Shown here one piece after another: positions 17,359 through 27,055 of a DNA stretch of 64,000 bases. How positions within the stretch are numbered: position 1 is the first letter of the stretch; each line of letters opens with the position of its first letter. This DNA is from Solibacillus sp. FSL W7-1464. Its GTDB lineage: Bacteria > Bacillota > Bacilli > Bacillales_A > Planococcaceae. The stretch is from the NCBI RefSeq assembly GCF_038004425.1, contig NZ_JBBORC010000001.1, positions 845,001 to 909,000 on the forward strand. Reading direction: 5' to 3'. Below the pieces are notes generated by a model. That model searched no databases. It was not told where the DNA came from and saw nothing but the letters and a program-made list of their open reading frames with translations. Made by a program: the position numbers and the translations under genes.

Positions 17359-18451
17359 GTTCTTCATCCCCATACGCTTCTAAACGTTTATCGAAATCTT
17401 CTTCCGTTTCGTTTAAACGCATTACGTGAATTGCTTCCGGATCAAAGTCCAATCCGATTTCTGCGCCAACTTCCGCTTTTTTCAATGAGTGGACAAGCCA
17501 TTCATTGCCGTCTTTATCATATGTCGATAATTCGTAGTGCACGCCGCGGAACAGCTGTGTATCTACTGTTACGATAAGCTTGCCGTTTTCCGGTGTCGTA
17601 ATTTCCAAGTCTTCCGGACGAATGACAATATCAATTTTTTCATTCGGTTTCATCCCGGCATCGACACATTCAAACTCTTTTCCAGCAAATTTCACACGGT
17701 AATCTTCAATCATGATACCGTCTACAATATTGGATTCACCGATAAAATCAGCAACAAAACGGTTGATAGGCTCATCGTAAATATCAACAGGTGTACCCGA
17801 TTGTTTAATTTCTCCTTGGGAAAGAACAAAAATTTCATCACTCATTGCAAGCGCTTCTTCCTGGTCATGCGTAACAAATATAAATGTTTTACCAAGACGC
17901 TGCTGCAGTTCGCGAAGCTCGTATTGCATTTCTGTACGTAATTTCAAATCAAGCGCAGATAAAGGCTCATCAAGTAAAATCACGTCCGGATCATTGACGA
18001 TCGCACGGGCAATCGCAACACGCTGACGCTGACCACCTGACATTTCCGAAATTTCACGGCTGCCGTAACCTGCCAAGTTAACGAATTTCAGCGCTTCCTG
18101 CACACGTTCCTTCACTTCCGCTTCTTTCACTTTTTTGATACGTAAGCCAAATGCTACGTTTTCAAAAACATTCAAGTGAGGGAAAAGCGCATAATCCTGG
18201 AATACCGTATTTACTTGGCGTTCATTTGCAGGAACATCATTGATCCGTTTCCCGTTGAAAAACACATCCCCTGTAGAAGCATCGGTAAAACCGGCAATAA
18301 TACGTAAAATCGTTGTTTTCCCGCATCCGGATGGTCCGAGTAATGTGTAGAACTTACCTCGTTCCAATTCAAAGTTAATATTTTTTAAAACTACAGTCCC
18401 GTCATCGTATGATTTTGTGACATTTTCAAATCGAATAATTGTGTTATCCAT
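17351..18451 (-). CDS. potA: Polyamine ABC transporter ATPase PotA
   Basis: About 366 residues. It has Walker [11 protein letters not shown]-loop QDYALFPHL, signature [14 protein letters not shown], Walker [13 protein letters not shown] and the H-loop THDQEEA. The C-terminal TOBE-type regulatory domain includes [10 protein letters not shown]. It energises polyamine import. The ATG at 18451 has AGGAGG 7 bp upstream, so the 14 residues of the longer frame are not used. It follows the regulator gene with a 16-bp gap. Confidence 0.95.
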   Translation of the reverse strand: MDNTIIRFENVTKSYDDGTVVLKNINFELERGKFYTLLGPSGCGKTTILRIIAGFTDASTGDVFFNGKRINDVPANERQVNTVFQDYALFPHLNVFENVAFGLRIKKVKEAEVKERVQEALKFVNLAGYGSREISEMSGGQRQRVAIARAIVNDPDVILLDEPLSALDLKLRTEMQYELRELQQRLGKTFIFVTHDQEEALAMSDEIFVLSQGEIKQSGTPVDIYDEPINRFVADFIGESNIVDGIMIEDYRVKFAGKEFECVDAGMKPNEKIDIVIRPEDLEITTPENGKLIVTVDTQLFRGVHYELSTYDKDGNEWLVHSLKKAEVGAEIGLDFDPEAIHVMRLNETEEDFDKRLEAYGDEEHE

Positions 18452-18467
18452 TTTGCATCCTCCTAGT

Positions 18468-19010
18468 TTATAAATATGATTGTGTCGCGACAAGAAGCAA
18501 TTTTGTTATGCCACTGTGCGCATTGAAAATTTGATGGTTGGAAGATGCTTCGTAATATACGGCATCGCCTTCACTTGCGATATATTCATCATTGCCAAGA
18601 ACGACTCGAATACGCCCTTTTTGCACATAGATAAAGGTTTCCGCCAGTGACGGCTCAAATGCTTTAAATTCTGCATCTTTTTGCAATGTAATGAAAACAG
18701 GCTCCATTTCCTTTTCATTTGAAGTAGGGATAAGCCACTCGATTTCATATTTTTTATCCTGGTCAATGAAGCAGGTTTGATCATCTTTCGTGAAAACAAT
18801 TTTTTCGTTAGTTTGCGTATCATCAAAAAAGTCCCGTGGTGAACACCCGAGAACTTCCAGTAAGTTGAACAATGTTTCGATGGAAGGGGAATTCAAATCG
18901 CGCTCCAGTTGGGAGATATAGCCTTTTGTTAAATCGGTACGTTCCCCGAGCTCTTCCTGGGTTAGCCCTTTCTTTATACGCAGGGCTTTAATTTTTGAAC
19001 CAATTTGCAT
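18468..19010 (-). CDS. XRE-family regulator with cupin domain, likely controlling pot
   Basis: About 181 residues. An N-terminal helix-turn-helix ([34 protein letters not shown]) is followed by a C-terminal cupin_2 domain with [14 protein letters not shown] and [17 protein letters not shown]. PuuR-like proteins with this layout control polyamine genes. As first gene of the operon it probably senses polyamine level and autoregulates; three AGTTTAC repeats lie upstream. The ATG at 19010 follows AAGGGG; an upstream start at 19040 is possible. Confidence 0.88.
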   Translation of the reverse strand: MQIGSKIKALRIKKGLTQEELGERTDLTKGYISQLERDLNSPSIETLFNLLEVLGCSPRDFFDDTQTNEKIVFTKDDQTCFIDQDKKYEIEWLIPTSNEKEMEPVFITLQKDAEFKAFEPSLAETFIYVQKGRIRVVLGNDEYIASEGDAVYYEASSNHQIFNAHSGITKLLLVATQSYL

Positions 19011-19041
19011 GTAGTCACACCCCTTATATTTTTCGCTCAAT

Positions 19042-19100
19042 AGTTTACTGTATATAAACCTTGAGTAAGGAAGTTTACTTTTACATTACTTTAAGTTTAC
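19042..19100 (-). promoter_or_regulatory. Candidate operators: three AGTTTAC direct repeats upstream of the pot operon
   Basis: AGTTTAC occurs at 19042-19048, 19072-19078 and 19094-19100 (GTAAACT on the coding strand). The first is part of GTTTACTGTATATAAAC, a GTTTA/TAAAC dyad. Spacings of 30 and 22 bp are near whole helical turns. Their position upstream of an XRE-cupin regulator suggests autoregulation. Confidence 0.45.
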
Positions 19101-19236
19101 GAGAGCAATAATAATTATACATAATAAACGTGTATTTTCAAGGGTCTTGACCAAATATATATTGATCTATGTATTAGGTCATTTGAATGGTACCGAAAAA
19201 ACCGTCATTACATATGTTACAACGAGGTGAGTATAA

Positions 19237-19665
19237 ATGAGGATTCGAACAATAATGCCTTCGTTAAGTGGCGCAACGAAAATCTTAAATAGGGAGAATA
19301 CTAATGAAGAAAGTGCTAAAGCAACATTGGTATATTTCTGGTCAATGAGCTGTTCGGAGTGTGCCCAGTCCATCAAGAACCTGAAGGAACTGGAACGTAT
19401 ATTCGGTGATCGGTTATCGGTTCATGCGATTCATATGCCAAGGGAAGAATCGGATTATTCGGAAGCCCTTGTAAAAGAAAAAATAAAGCAATTGGAAATA
19501 ATATACCCTGTTTACCTGGACAATGAACTAATGATAAGCGACAGGTTTGGAAACAAGTTCGTACCTGCGTACTATATATTTGATCAACAGCAGCAATTAC
19601 GATTTTTTAAGGCAGGGTACTTTGCATTAAAATTATTGCAACAGAAAATAGAGCGTATAATTTAA
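19237..19665 (+). CDS. ykuV: Thiol-disulfide oxidoreductase YkuV
   Basis: 142 residues with a thioredoxin-like fold. The active site is FWSMSCSECAQSI (C-S-E-C, a CxxC). AIHMPREESDY and KFVPAYYIFDQ carry the expected cis-Pro. It has no signal peptide, matching cytoplasmic YkuV of B. subtilis (148 residues), where the CxxC differs. It reduces protein disulfides. GAGGTGA precedes the ATG. The gene neighbours ktrC, a little rearranged relative to B. subtilis. Confidence 0.87.
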   Translation: MRIRTIMPSLSGATKILNRENTNEESAKATLVYFWSMSCSECAQSIKNLKELERIFGDRLSVHAIHMPREESDYSEALVKEKIKQLEIIYPVYLDNELMISDRFGNKFVPAYYIFDQQQQLRFFKAGYFALKLLQQKIERII

Positions 19666-19725
19666 TGACAACAGCGCTTTTGATGAGTTAAACTAGTGGC
19701 AGCAGGATGTTCGGAGGAGAAAAGA

Positions 19726-20388
19726 ATGAAAAAAGAATTCGTAGTAATAGGGTTGGGACGTTTTGGAGGAAGCATTGTACGTGAACTCGTTAAACAGGGG
19801 GCAAATGTAATGGCCATTGATACTGATAGTGAACGTGTCGATGAATATGCCCGTATTGCCACACAGGCCGTAGTAGCGGATACGACAGAAGAGGAAACGA
19901 TTAAATCACTAGGTTTATGGAATTTCGAACATGTCATTGTAGCGATTGGTGAAGATATTCAGTCAAGTATTTTAACGACGCTTATTTTGAAAGAACTCGG
20001 CGTTCCACAAATTACAGTGAAGGCACAAAATGATTATCATGAAAAAGTATTGCTGAAAATCGGTGCGGATTTTGTTGTACACCCTGAACGTGATATGGGC
20101 ATCCGGATCGCGAATAATATGATGTCAAACAGTGTCCTTGATTATTTGGAGATTTCAGGTGAACATTCAATCATGGAAATTAAAGCAAACGAAAGCATTG
20201 CCGGCCAATCGTTAATCGAACTGGATGTACGGGCAAAATACGGCTTGAATATCGTCGGCATTACACGCGGTGATGAAATTATGATCTCTCCCAATGCAAC
20301 AGAACGTATTCAGGTGGGGGATGTCCTGCTCATAATCGGTGCTGATGTCGATATTAACCGATTTGTGAAGAAGGTCATTCATAAATAA
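19726..20388 (+). CDS. ktrC: Potassium uptake gating subunit KtrC
   Basis: A 220-residue RCK protein. The N-terminal NAD/ATP-binding Rossmann domain is MKKEFVVIGLGRFGGSIV. The C-terminal RCK_C domain ends LIIGADVDINRFVKKV. It forms octameric rings that gate the KtrD (or KtrB) K+ channel in the membrane; in B. subtilis KtrC binds c-di-AMP through RCK_C and is closed by it. GGAGGAG supports this ATG rather than the upstream GTG. No ktrB/ktrD lies adjacent. Confidence 0.93.
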   Translation: MKKEFVVIGLGRFGGSIVRELVKQGANVMAIDTDSERVDEYARIATQAVVADTTEEETIKSLGLWNFEHVIVAIGEDIQSSILTTLILKELGVPQITVKAQNDYHEKVLLKIGADFVVHPERDMGIRIANNMMSNSVLDYLEISGEHSIMEIKANESIAGQSLIELDVRAKYGLNIVGITRGDEIMISPNATERIQVGDVLLIIGADVDINRFVKKVIHK

Positions 20389-20421
20389 ATTTGACAGTTG
20401 TTGTAGAATTCGGACATAACT

Positions 20422-20463
20422 AAAAATCCATCATCTTGCGAAAGCAAAATGATGGATTTTTTA
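20422..20463. terminator. Bidirectional terminator between ktrC and rnjA
   Basis: AAAAATCCATCAT and ATGATGGATTTTT arms around CTTGCGAAAGCAAA, flanked by A and T runs. Confidence 0.85.
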
Positions 20464-20483
20464 TATTGAAGACTAGTCCCGTT

Positions 20484-22151
20484 TTATACTTCCATAATGA
20501 TCGGTAAAATCATTGGACGACGCTTTGTTTTTTCATATAAATATGGGCCTAATACATCGGTAATTTCATTTTTCAAATCATTCCATTGTGTATCTTTTTC
20601 CTGAATCGTGCTGTTTAGATGATGGTTCAGCATTTTTTGCGCTTCATTGATCATCATGCCCGATTCACGCATATACACAAATCCGCGAGAAATAATATCC
20701 GGTCCCGAAACAAGCTTGTTTTTAGCCATATCGACACTTACGACAACGATGACTAAACCTTCTTCTGAAAGAATTCGACGATCGCGCAATACGATATTGC
20801 CGATATCCCCGATCCCATTACCATCGATATACACATCGCCTGAAGGGATGCGTCCTGCAACATGTGCTTCATTTGCACTTAATGCTAGAACATCACCATT
20901 TTCCATAACGAACGAGTTTTCCAATGGAACTTCACAAGCTTCAGCTAATTCAGTATGAATTTTCAGCATGCGATATTCGCCATGAATCGGCATAAAGAAT
21001 TTCGGTTTCATTAAACGAAGCATAAGCTTTTGCTCTTGTTGAGAACCGTGACCTGAAGTATGGATATTATTTAATGCACCATGGATAACTTCTGCACCAG
21101 CGCGGAATAATAGGTTGATAATTTTGTTCACGCTCATCGTGTTACCGGGAACCGGAGAAGATGAAAATACAACTGTATCACCAGGCTGGATTTGAATTTG
21201 ACGGTGCGTACCGTTAGCAATACGTGATAATGCAGCCATTGGTTCACCTTGAGAACCGGTACATAAAATCATCACTTCATTTGCTGGTAAACGGTTTAAG
21301 CTTTGTATATCGACAAATGTTTCTTTAGGTGCTGTAATATAGCCTAATTCACGGCCGATTGTAATCGCATTATCCATTGAACGACCAAACACTGCAACTT
21401 TACGACCGTATTTCACAGCTGCGTCTGTTGCCTGTTGTAATCGGTGGATATTTGAAGCAAATGTTGCAAAAATAATACGTCCATCAACTTTACGGAAAAT
21501 TTCGTCAATGCTTTTCCCAACTGTACGCTCAGACATTGTAAAATCAGGCTTTTCGGCATTTGTACTATCTGATAGTAAACAAAGAACGCCATCACGGCCG
21601 ATTTCTGCCATTTTCGTCAAGTTAGCGGGCTCGCCCACTGGAGTAAAGTCAAACTTAAAGTCACCAGTATGCACAATATTACCCGGTGGTGTCTTGATGA
21701 CAATACCATATGCATCTGGAATACTATGTGTTGTACGGAAGAAGCTAACAGCTGTTTTACGGAATTTAATGACATCATTCTCTTTAAATTCAATCAGTTT
21801 TGTTGTACGTAATAAGCCGTGCTCTTCTAATTTGTTGCGAAGTAGACCTAGTGCAAGTTTTCCGCCATATACAGGAATATTAACTTGACGTAATAAATAA
21901 GGAATACCACCGATATGATCTTCGTGACCATGTGTTATAAATAAGCCTTTGATTTTGTCTACGTTTCGAACTAAATACGTATAGTCTGGAATTACATAGT
22001 CAATGCCAAGCAAATCGTCTTCAGGGAATTTAATACCTGCATCTATTAGTATGATTTCATCTTGGAATTGTATTGCATATGTGTTTTTGCCGATTTCGCC
22101 CAGTCCGCCGAGTGCGAATACAGCCGCTTGATCATTCTTAACGAATTTCAT
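20484..22151 (-). CDS. rnjA: Ribonuclease J1
   Basis: A 555-residue metallo-beta-lactamase/beta-CASP nuclease. It has HGHEDHIGG at about residue 74, [11 protein letters not shown], the beta-CASP motifs and the C-terminal domain ending in LPIIMEV. It provides 5'-to-3' exonuclease and endonuclease activity in mRNA decay and 16S rRNA maturation. Length matches B. subtilis RNase J1 (555). It is cotranscribed with rpoY, 5 bp upstream. Confidence 0.97.
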   Translation of the reverse strand: MKFVKNDQAAVFALGGLGEIGKNTYAIQFQDEIILIDAGIKFPEDDLLGIDYVIPDYTYLVRNVDKIKGLFITHGHEDHIGGIPYLLRQVNIPVYGGKLALGLLRNKLEEHGLLRTTKLIEFKENDVIKFRKTAVSFFRTTHSIPDAYGIVIKTPPGNIVHTGDFKFDFTPVGEPANLTKMAEIGRDGVLCLLSDSTNAEKPDFTMSERTVGKSIDEIFRKVDGRIIFATFASNIHRLQQATDAAVKYGRKVAVFGRSMDNAITIGRELGYITAPKETFVDIQSLNRLPANEVMILCTGSQGEPMAALSRIANGTHRQIQIQPGDTVVFSSSPVPGNTMSVNKIINLLFRAGAEVIHGALNNIHTSGHGSQQEQKLMLRLMKPKFFMPIHGEYRMLKIHTELAEACEVPLENSFVMENGDVLALSANEAHVAGRIPSGDVYIDGNGIGDIGNIVLRDRRILSEEGLVIVVVSVDMAKNKLVSGPDIISRGFVYMRESGMMINEAQKMLNHHLNSTIQEKDTQWNDLKNEITDVLGPYLYEKTKRRPMILPIIMEV

Positions 22152-22156
22152 AACAA

Positions 22157-22366
22157 TTAAGCGTTCTCCAGATGGAAATTCGGGCTATTTTGTTCATATT
22201 CTAAATAGTTGCCCTCTAGAAGTTGAACAAGTTCGATATTGTAGTTACGGTCTTTTAAATAGTGACGTACTTCACGTTCAGATGCCGCCTCTAAATAAAG
22301 TGTTTTTGTGTTTTCGCGAACTGGAATCTCAGAAATGTTTTCTTGATAATAGACTTTGTAAATCAT
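22157..22366 (-). CDS. rpoY: RNA polymerase epsilon subunit RpoY
   Basis: A 69-residue protein, [20 protein letters not shown], then [20 protein letters not shown]. It matches the small Firmicute epsilon subunit (YkzG) that binds RNA polymerase near the DNA jaw. The gene is always next to rnjA in Bacilli, as here. AAAGGAGAG gives a good RBS. Confidence 0.95.
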   Translation of the reverse strand: MIYKVYYQENISEIPVRENTKTLYLEAASEREVRHYLKDRNYNIELVQLLEGNYLEYEQNSPNFHLENA

Positions 22367-22504
22367 AGTTACTCTCCTTTAAGTACGAACATTATTACTG
22401 CACTTCTATTTTGTAGAAAAATGCATTTCCTTTATATTATCACGGGACTCCTTTAAAATAAAGAAAAGCCCTTCAAATTTCGTCAACACGGATGTGTTCA
22501 CGAA

Positions 22505-22540
22505 TCAAAAAAATGGCACGTCCTGTAATTGGGCGTGCCA
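22505..22540 (-). terminator. Terminator of the 23-residue peptide gene
   Basis: On the minus strand, TGGCACG and CGTGCCA (22514-22520 and 22534-22540 on plus) form a stem followed by seven T. Confidence 0.8.
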
Positions 22541-22554
22541 CTGTAAATGATGTG

Positions 22555-22626
22555 TTAGGCAATTAATTTTTTTCCGAGGATGCCATTTAATCGTTTCCGC
22601 CATTTCTTTTTGAGACGTTTTAACAT
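22555..22626 (-). CDS. Very small, highly basic peptide (23 residues)
   Basis: Found by reading the minus strand. An ATG preceded by AGGAG at 9-bp spacing opens a 23-codon frame starting MLKRLKKKWRKRLNG and ending KKLIA. Eleven residues are Lys or Arg. It is followed within 15 bp by a clear rho-independent terminator, so RBS, frame and terminator form a complete transcription unit. The helix would be amphipathic and strongly cationic. I do not recognise it; a ribosome- or RNA-binding peptide, a membrane-active toxin, or a conserved small protein of the rnjA region are all open. Confidence 0.6.
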   Translation of the reverse strand: MLKRLKKKWRKRLNGILGKKLIA

Positions 22627-22697
22627 AGGTCATCACTCCTCACACTCATTATACAAAATATTCAGATTTTTGTAAAGGGCCTATAAGGTGAACTTCT

Positions 22698-22725
22698 ATC
22701 CATGGGGTTCTTTATCCCCCTGGAT
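22698..22725. other. Stable hairpin upstream of ykrA
   Basis: ATCCATGGGG and CCCCCTGGAT pair with one T-C mismatch around TTCTTTAT. No T run follows, so it is not a simple terminator. Confidence 0.5.
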
Positions 22726-22744
22726 TGTTAGTTAAACCAATCGG

Positions 22745-22858
22745 GCATTTACGGGTAGTTGATCTCCTCTCTATCCTTTTTGCCCTGTTTAAGTCTGGAG
22801 GTGGAAGTCTCGCCTTTGCAGATACACTTTCAAGTTATGATTTACTACCCGTTAATGC
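22745..22858. repeat. MITE-like element with 15-bp terminal inverted repeats
   Basis: GCATTTACGGGTAGT (22745-22759) is inverted as ACTACCCGTTAATGC (22844-22858) with a single mismatch, bounding 114 bp without a coding frame. It ends 12 bp before the ykrA ribosome binding site. I see no convincing target-site duplication. It may be a miniature mobile element or a structured 5' leader. Confidence 0.55.
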
Positions 22859-22886
22859 GGGATAATAATTAAAGGAGCGTTATAAA

Positions 22887-23657
22887 TTGAAGAAAATATT
22901 ATTTTTTGATGTAGACGGCACTCTATATAATTCAGATAAGACATTACCTGCTTCAGCAAAAGAGGCTATATTCAAGGCTCGTGAAAATGGTCACGAAATA
23001 GCGATTGCAACAGGGCGAGCGCCATTTATGATAAAAGATATACTGGAAGAGCTGCAAATCGATACATATGTAACATTTAACGGCCAATATGTCGTTTACC
23101 AAGGCGAGGTCGTTTATACAGATCAGATCGAAAATGAAACATTAACGGAAATTCTGGAATTTGGTGCACAGCGAAATCATCCTTTAGTTTTCCTGAATGA
23201 AAAGGAAATGATCGCTACCGAAAGCGACTATGAAAGTGTGGAAAGCAGTTTATCTACACTACAATACCCATATCCGCAAATTGATCCGCAATACTACTTG
23301 CATACGCCGGTTTATCAAACACTTGTATTTATAGAAGAAAAAGATCAGCCGATTTATGAGCAGCAATTCCCGCAAGTACAATTTATACGTTGGCATCCAT
23401 TCTCTTGTGATGTATTGCCTGACGGTGGTTCAAAGGCGAACGGCATTCGAAAATTACTGGAACATATTGATTTTCCTGAAGAGGATGTTATTACATTTGG
23501 CGATGGTTTAAACGATATTGAAATGCTGTCGGAGTTTGGCTATAGTGTTGCGATGGAAAATGGTCATGAACGGGCAAAGGAAGTGGCTTCGATGATTACG
23601 GGACATGTGGACAATGGTGGTTTGGCAGACGCGATGAAGAAGTTGAAGTTAATTTAG
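22887..23657 (+). CDS. ykrA: HAD-superfamily phosphatase, Cof/YkrA type
   Basis: 256 residues starting at TTG with AAAGGAG 9 bp upstream. Motif I is FFDVDGTLYNS, motif II IATGRAP, motif III Lys in GGSKANGI and motif IV FGDGLNDIEML. This is the HAD-IIB (Cof) class that dephosphorylates sugar phosphates, FMN or PLP. YkrA lies between rpoY-rnjA and def in B. subtilis, as here. It ends at a strong hairpin. Confidence 0.88.
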   Translation: MKKILFFDVDGTLYNSDKTLPASAKEAIFKARENGHEIAIATGRAPFMIKDILEELQIDTYVTFNGQYVVYQGEVVYTDQIENETLTEILEFGAQRNHPLVFLNEKEMIATESDYESVESSLSTLQYPYPQIDPQYYLHTPVYQTLVFIEEKDQPIYEQQFPQVQFIRWHPFSCDVLPDGGSKANGIRKLLEHIDFPEEDVITFGDGLNDIEMLSEFGYSVAMENGHERAKEVASMITGHVDNGGLADAMKKLKLI

Positions 23658-23681
23658 TAGAAGTGGTTAAAATACTGAAAG

Positions 23682-23716
23682 AAACGTTGTGGAGGAATTC
23701 TTCACAACGTTTTTTT
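23682..23716 (+). terminator. Terminator of ykrA
   Basis: AAACGTTGTG and CACAACGTTT arms (23682-23691, 23703-23712) with a T run that merges into the leader of the second TTAGAAC array. Confidence 0.85.
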
Positions 23717-23918
23717 GTTGTGGGAGCCGGAGCCGGGTTTTATTAGAACAATGTAGGAGGTTATTAGATAACCGAAGAACGATATTAGAAAGAATGGGAA
23801 GGATTTTAGAACATCGGGCAGGCATTTTAGAACATTTGCCAGTTATATTAGAAAATCTCTCTTTTATTAGAACATTTACAGGAATATTAGAACTTTTTCA
23901 ATTTTATTAGAACTTCTA
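23714..23918 (+). repeat. Nine-unit TTAGAAC array, copy 2
   Basis: Units start at 23743, 23764, 23785, 23806, 23827, 23848, 23867, 23887 and 23907: spacings 21, 21, 21, 21, 21, 19, 20, 20, identical to copy 1. Cores are TTAGAAC, TTAGATA or TTAGAAA. TTTGTTG at 23714-23720 is 29 bp before unit 1, again as in copy 1, and the interval is G-rich. The first part happens to be open as a repeating ILEHxxx heptad, but the 19- and 20-bp steps break the frame. It lies between the ykrA terminator and the def terminator. Confidence 0.9.
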
Positions 23919-23952
23919 AAGTCAAAGCGACTTCCTTCTATAAGTAACTTAT

Positions 23953-23993
23953 AAAAAAAGAACCCATTCTCGCTGCTAACGAAAATGGGTTCT
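23953..23993 (-). terminator. Terminator of defB
   Basis: AGAACCCATTCTCG (23959-23972) pairs with CGAAAATGGGTTCT with one mismatch; on the minus strand it is followed by seven T. Confidence 0.85.
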
Positions 23994-23999
23994 GAGGAT

Positions 24000-24557
24000 T
24001 TAATCTCTTCCGAATGGAATGCTGTTTTCTAATTGGACAAACGGGTCTTTTTCATCGATGCGATCGTAAAACATAACTCCGTTTAAATGATCAAGTTCGT
24101 GCTGGAATGCGATGGCAGGGAGTCCGGATAAACGCATTTTCTTTTCTTCCCCGTCCACGGTCATAAACTTTACAGTGATACGTGCATAGCGATAGACATA
24201 GCCAGGTACGGCACGGTCTACAGATAGGCAGCCTTCACCGCTTGTAATATAAGTCTGTTCAACGGAATGGCTAACGATTTTAGGGTTAACTGCGACAAAG
24301 CTGATCTGTTCGCCGTTTTCGTCTTCCAAATGCAGCGCAAACATCCGTTTTAAACTATTAACCTGATTTGCAGCTAAGCCGATGCCGCCGCGTAAATTAT
24401 ATTTTTCAGCAATTTCAGGATTTTGGCTATTAATTAAGTATTGCAGCATATCATCTGCGAGTTGTCGATCTTCTGCAGATAGCGGAAAAGTTACTTCCTC
24501 CGCGCGGGTACGTAAAGTAGGGTGTCCTTCACGGATAATATGTTCCATTAAAATCAT
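24000..24557 (-). CDS. defB: Peptide deformylase
   Basis: A 185-residue metalloenzyme with all three motifs: GIGLAANQV, EGCLSV and QHELDHLNG. It removes the N-formyl group from nascent proteins. Length and sequence (MEHIIREGHPTLR, IVSHSVEQTYITSGEGCLSVDR) match the type-2 B. subtilis YkrB/DefB. It stands alone between converging ykrA and the divergent pdh operon, the same context as in B. subtilis. Confidence 0.95.
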   Translation of the reverse strand: MILMEHIIREGHPTLRTRAEEVTFPLSAEDRQLADDMLQYLINSQNPEIAEKYNLRGGIGLAANQVNSLKRMFALHLEDENGEQISFVAVNPKIVSHSVEQTYITSGEGCLSVDRAVPGYVYRYARITVKFMTVDGEEKKMRLSGLPAIAFQHELDHLNGVMFYDRIDEKDPFVQLENSIPFGRD

Positions 24558-24768
24558 GTGAAACTTCCTTTCAGTTCAAACTTATATGTGTAAGTATACA
24601 CGACTCTCCGGAATCGAAGTAAGAAAAAACCTTCTCCAAAAGAAATTTATCACAATTTCAGATTTAACAATTCATTATAAGGGAATGAATAAATCGTGCG
24701 GTATTATGAATTAAATAACAATATTGATTTTGGGTTTTTTCTATTATAGTACAGAGGTGATTCGAGTG

Positions 24769-24793
24769 TGATACAGGTAATGCAACTGTATCA
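24769..24793. promoter_or_regulatory. Perfect dyad TGATACAG-N9-CTGTATCA upstream of pdhA
   Basis: An 8+8 bp inverted repeat 50 bp before the -35 box of the pdh promoter. Either an operator or a small RNA hairpin; nothing T-rich follows. Confidence 0.45.
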
Positions 24794-24842
24794 GTTTAAA
24801 CAAATGTGAGGAAAAATCTTTAATTAAGATGATAAACAATGA

Positions 24843-24871
24843 TTGACCGATAGAATTTTATTCTTTATACT
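24843..24871 (+). promoter_or_regulatory. Sigma-A promoter of the pdh operon
   Basis: TTGACC (24843-24848), 17 bp, TATACT (24866-24871). It would give a 5' leader of about 63 bases before pdhA. The gap 24558-24940 holds only this and the upstream dyad. Confidence 0.75.
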
Positions 24872-24937
24872 CGGTTTATAGAAACGTTGTACTAGTAAAA
24901 AACGAATTTTTTTTAATACAGTTCAAAGGGGATGTAA

Positions 24938-26056
<1,119 letters not shown>

Positions 26057-26059
26057 GCC

Positions 26060-27037
26060 ATGGCACAAATGACAATGATTCAAGCAATTACAGATGCATT
26101 ACGTTGCGAATTAAAAAATGACGAGAACGTTTTAGTATTCGGTGAAGACGTTGGTGTAAACGGCGGAGTATTCCGTGCAACAGAAGGTCTTCAAAAAGAA
26201 TTCGGCGTAGATCGTGTATTTGATACGCCACTTGCAGAATCAGGAATTGGTGGTTTAGCAATTGGTTTAGGGTTAACAGGATACCGTCCAGTACCTGAAA
26301 TTCAATTTTTCGGCTTCGTATTCGAAGTAATGGATTCTATCAGCGGACAATTGGCTCGTATGAGATATCGTTCAGGCGGTACGTATAATGCACCAGTAAC
26401 AATCCGTTCACCATTTGGCGGTGGTGTTCATACGCCTGAAATGCACTCGGATTCATTAGAAGGACTAATGGCTCAATCACCGGGATTAAAAGTAGTTATT
26501 CCATCAACACCATATGATGCAAAAGGGTTACTGATTGCTTCTATTCGTGATGATAATCCGGTTATTTTCTTAGAGCATTTAAAACTTTACCGTTCATTCC
26601 GTGAAGAAGTTCCGGAGGAGTCATACACAATTGAATTGGGTAAAGCAGATGTGAAGCGTGAAGGGAAAGACCTTTCTATCATTGCTTACGGCTTAATGGT
26701 TCATGAAAGTCTAAAAGCGGCAGAAGAGTTGGAAAAAGAGGGCTATTCAGTAGAAGTAATCGATTTACGTACAATTCAGCCGTTAGATATCGAAACAATT
26801 ATTGCATCTGTTGAAAAAACAGGTCGTGCAATCGTTGTTCAGGAAGCTCAAAAGCAGGCAGGGATTGCGGCAAATGTTGTCGCAGAAATTACAGAACGTG
26901 CGATACTATCATTGGAAGCACCGGTACTGCGTGTAGCTGCACCAGATACAATTTATTCATTCCCGCAAGCGGAAGGTGTATGGCTGCCGACGTATAAAGA
27001 TGTAATGGAAACTGCAAAGAAAGTCTTAACATTCTAA
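26060..27037 (+). CDS. pdhB: Pyruvate dehydrogenase E1 component, beta subunit
   Basis: 325 residues, [22 protein letters not shown], with [29 protein letters not shown] and the C-terminal transketolase domain [15 protein letters not shown]. It begins 3 bp after pdhA and forms the E1 heterotetramer with it. Confidence 0.97.
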   Translation: MAQMTMIQAITDALRCELKNDENVLVFGEDVGVNGGVFRATEGLQKEFGVDRVFDTPLAESGIGGLAIGLGLTGYRPVPEIQFFGFVFEVMDSISGQLARMRYRSGGTYNAPVTIRSPFGGGVHTPEMHSDSLEGLMAQSPGLKVVIPSTPYDAKGLLIASIRDDNPVIFLEHLKLYRSFREEVPEESYTIELGKADVKREGKDLSIIAYGLMVHESLKAAEELEKEGYSVEVIDLRTIQPLDIETIIASVEKTGRAIVVQEAQKQAGIAANVVAEITERAILSLEAPVLRVAAPDTIYSFPQAEGVWLPTYKDVMETAKKVLTF

Positions 27038-27055
27038 GAATTGAGGGTGAGATAA

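Noticed and set aside
23689-23910. Repeat-protein reading of array 2 (heptads ILEHxxx)
   Set aside because: The 19- and 20-bp steps break the frame, there is no ribosome binding site, and the equivalent frame in array 1 has stops.
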